Under the pieces are notes generated by a model, which worked only from the letters and a program-made list of their open reading frames with translations, had not been told where the DNA came from and made no database searches. The translations under genes were made by a program, and so were the position numbers. This document shows positions 63,163 to 64,000 of a stretch of 64,000 nucleotides of DNA, piece by piece; positions within the stretch are counted from its first letter, which is position 1; each line of letters opens with the position of its first letter. Location: the NCBI RefSeq assembly GCF_030403775.1, contig NZ_JAQMWQ010000001.1, positions 372,001 to 436,000 on the forward strand. Direction: 5' to 3'. The DNA is from Paenibacillus sp. BSR1-1 (GTDB lineage Bacteria > Bacillota > Bacilli > Bacillales > Cytobacillaceae).

Positions 63163-64000
63163 TTAGTCATTAATAACTCTCATTACACGTCCATTAAATT
63201 TCTTTGCGTAGTACCCTGAACTCAAATCAGCAATAGCAATACCGGTAGAACTTTGTGAACCAATAAATTTTCCGTCACCAAGATAAATGCCAACATGGCC
63301 GTCAATTTTATAAGTATCAAAAAATACCATGTCCCCGGGGCGTGCATCACTATACGGAACTCTTGTACCTGTATTTTTTAAAATATCTGTGTGTGCGCCT
63401 ACTTTAATCCCTGCCTGAGCAAATGCCCAAGATACAAATGCAGAGCAATCGAATCTGCCATTGGCTATATCGGCTGCATTCCTGCCGCCTCCAAAAACAT
63501 AAACTGAGTTTCCAATATATTTTTCTCCGGCATGGATAACTGTATTGATTGCTTCATTTGGTGATATTGGTATTGAAAAAATCACACTTAAAGGATCTGA
63601 AGAAAAGAGTCCCGTTGCCAATAAGTCAGCTTCTTTTGCAGCTAAATTACTATCCTGTTGCTGCAAATTTGCCTTTTCATTGAGCTTTTCCTGTTCCTTT
63701 AATTTTAGCTCTTCTTTTAAAGCATCATTCTGCTGTTTTTGTTCTAAAATCAGGGCCTGCATGCCCTCAAGCTCGGTTTTTAAACTTTTTAGGTCAGCAA
63801 GTTTCTCTTCAACAGTCAATTGTTTCCTTTCGACATCAATCTGATCCTCTTTATGCTGCCTAACAAGATCTTGATCTGCTTCGACAATGGTTGCCACTGC
63901 TCCCAATCTGCCAACAAAATCACTGAAACTCGAGGAACCAAGGACCACATCTATGTAACTTACCTTTCCACCACTTTCTTGAAGAGAGAGGGCACGCTTT
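63163..64000 (-). CDS. NlpC/P60 peptidoglycan endopeptidase with coiled coil (5' end outside window)
   Basis: The C-terminal 278 residues of a CwlO/PcsB-like cell-wall hydrolase; the frame runs off the window edge, so internal GTG/ATG codons are not starts. The order is S-Y-I-D-V-V-L-G-S-S-S-F-S-D-F, then a long coiled coil (Gln/Glu/Lys/Leu, about 100 residues), then the NlpC/P60 domain with catalytic cysteine in R-F-D-C-S-A-F-V-S-W and histidine in D-G-H-V-G-I-Y-L-G. It cleaves D,L-endopeptide bonds in cell wall. In B. subtilis the coiled coil couples such hydrolases to FtsEX. Confidence 0.93.
   Translation of the reverse strand, partial: KRALSLQESGGKVSYIDVVLGSSSFSDFVGRLGAVATIVEADQDLVRQHKEDQIDVERKQLTVEEKLADLKSLKTELEGMQALILEQKQQNDALKEELKLKEQEKLNEKANLQQQDSNLAAKEADLLATGLFSSDPLSVIFSIPISPNEAINTVIHAGEKYIGNSVYVFGGGRNAADIANGRFDCSAFVSWAFAQAGIKVGAHTDILKNTGTRVPYSDARPGDMVFFDTYKIDGHVGIYLGDGKFIGSQSSTGIAIADLSSGYYAKKFNGRVMRVIND

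Noticed and set aside
63905..63948. An internal GTG/ATG as start of the NlpC/P60 gene
   Set aside because: The frame continues upstream to the window edge with family-like sequence, so the gene is cut by the window.

Overview
The window looks like chromosomal DNA of an endospore-forming member of the Bacillaceae (Bacillus sensu lato; Neobacillus-like by my impression of gene content and repeats, not by any search). The support is a low-GC, gene-dense layout with strong AGGAGG-type ribosome sites. It carries sporulation genes (KinD-type kinase, Spo0E-like phosphatase, an alpha/beta SASP, YjcZ-type peptides, SigI/RsgI). Regulation is of Firmicutes type (SAM-I riboswitches, CtsR, CcpA and LutR sites). 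Gene order around mtn-kinD-mhqR-clpE-ykvI echoes that of B. subtilis. No rRNA, tRNA, CRISPR array, prophage or intact transposase was seen.

Layout. 1-2250: a partial SDR oxidoreductase, an azoreductase, a short peptide gene and two inverted copies of a 130-nt GC-rich repeat. 2400-8030: ptsHI and glpK, with a glpD broken by four frameshifts. 8089-11684: a MoxR/DUF58/DUF4129 operon. 11900-20900: ykvS, a CPBP protease, ykvI, clpE under CtsR control, an M3 oligopeptidase, mhqR and kinD, and a hemerythrin-like protein. 21100-25060: a fixABCX electron-transfer operon. 25440-26420: a broken ZIP transporter and a Spo0E-like gene. 26877-33015: methionine salvage (mtnDBXW, mtnE, mtnK) with two SAM-I riboswitches. 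33052-37117: an ArsR-type regulator and a two-gene 2-oxoacid:ferredoxin oxidoreductase. 37534-40449: lutABC. 40714-40874: a MITE-like element. 40895-47480: a radical SAM protein, small genes and glycolate oxidase glcDF with its CdaR-type regulator. 47593-50400: a SASP gene, sigI-rsgI and a membrane protein. 50506-53157: an aldehyde dehydrogenase with an acyl-reductase-like SDR. 53297-59891: prfC, a short FtsH-like protease, ykvA, YjcZ-like peptides, a GDPD phosphodiesterase and uppP. 59981-63120: a GAF-LuxR regulator divergent from a DUF6230/DUF6114/secreted-protein operon. 63163 to the end: a partial NlpC/P60 hydrolase.

The theme is carbon and redox economy. PTS phosphotransfer, glycerol, lactate and glycolate oxidation and ETF/FixABCX electron transfer lie near one another, several with CcpA (cre)-like sites. 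Low-potential electron carriers (FixABCX, fused 2-oxoacid:ferredoxin oxidoreductase) are unusual for a B. subtilis-like aerobe. The least explained region is the DUF6230/DUF6114 operon at 61.4-63.1 kb. It faces a GAF-LuxR regulator, with a perfect CCTACA-AA-TGTAGG dyad and a cre-like site in the shared promoter region.
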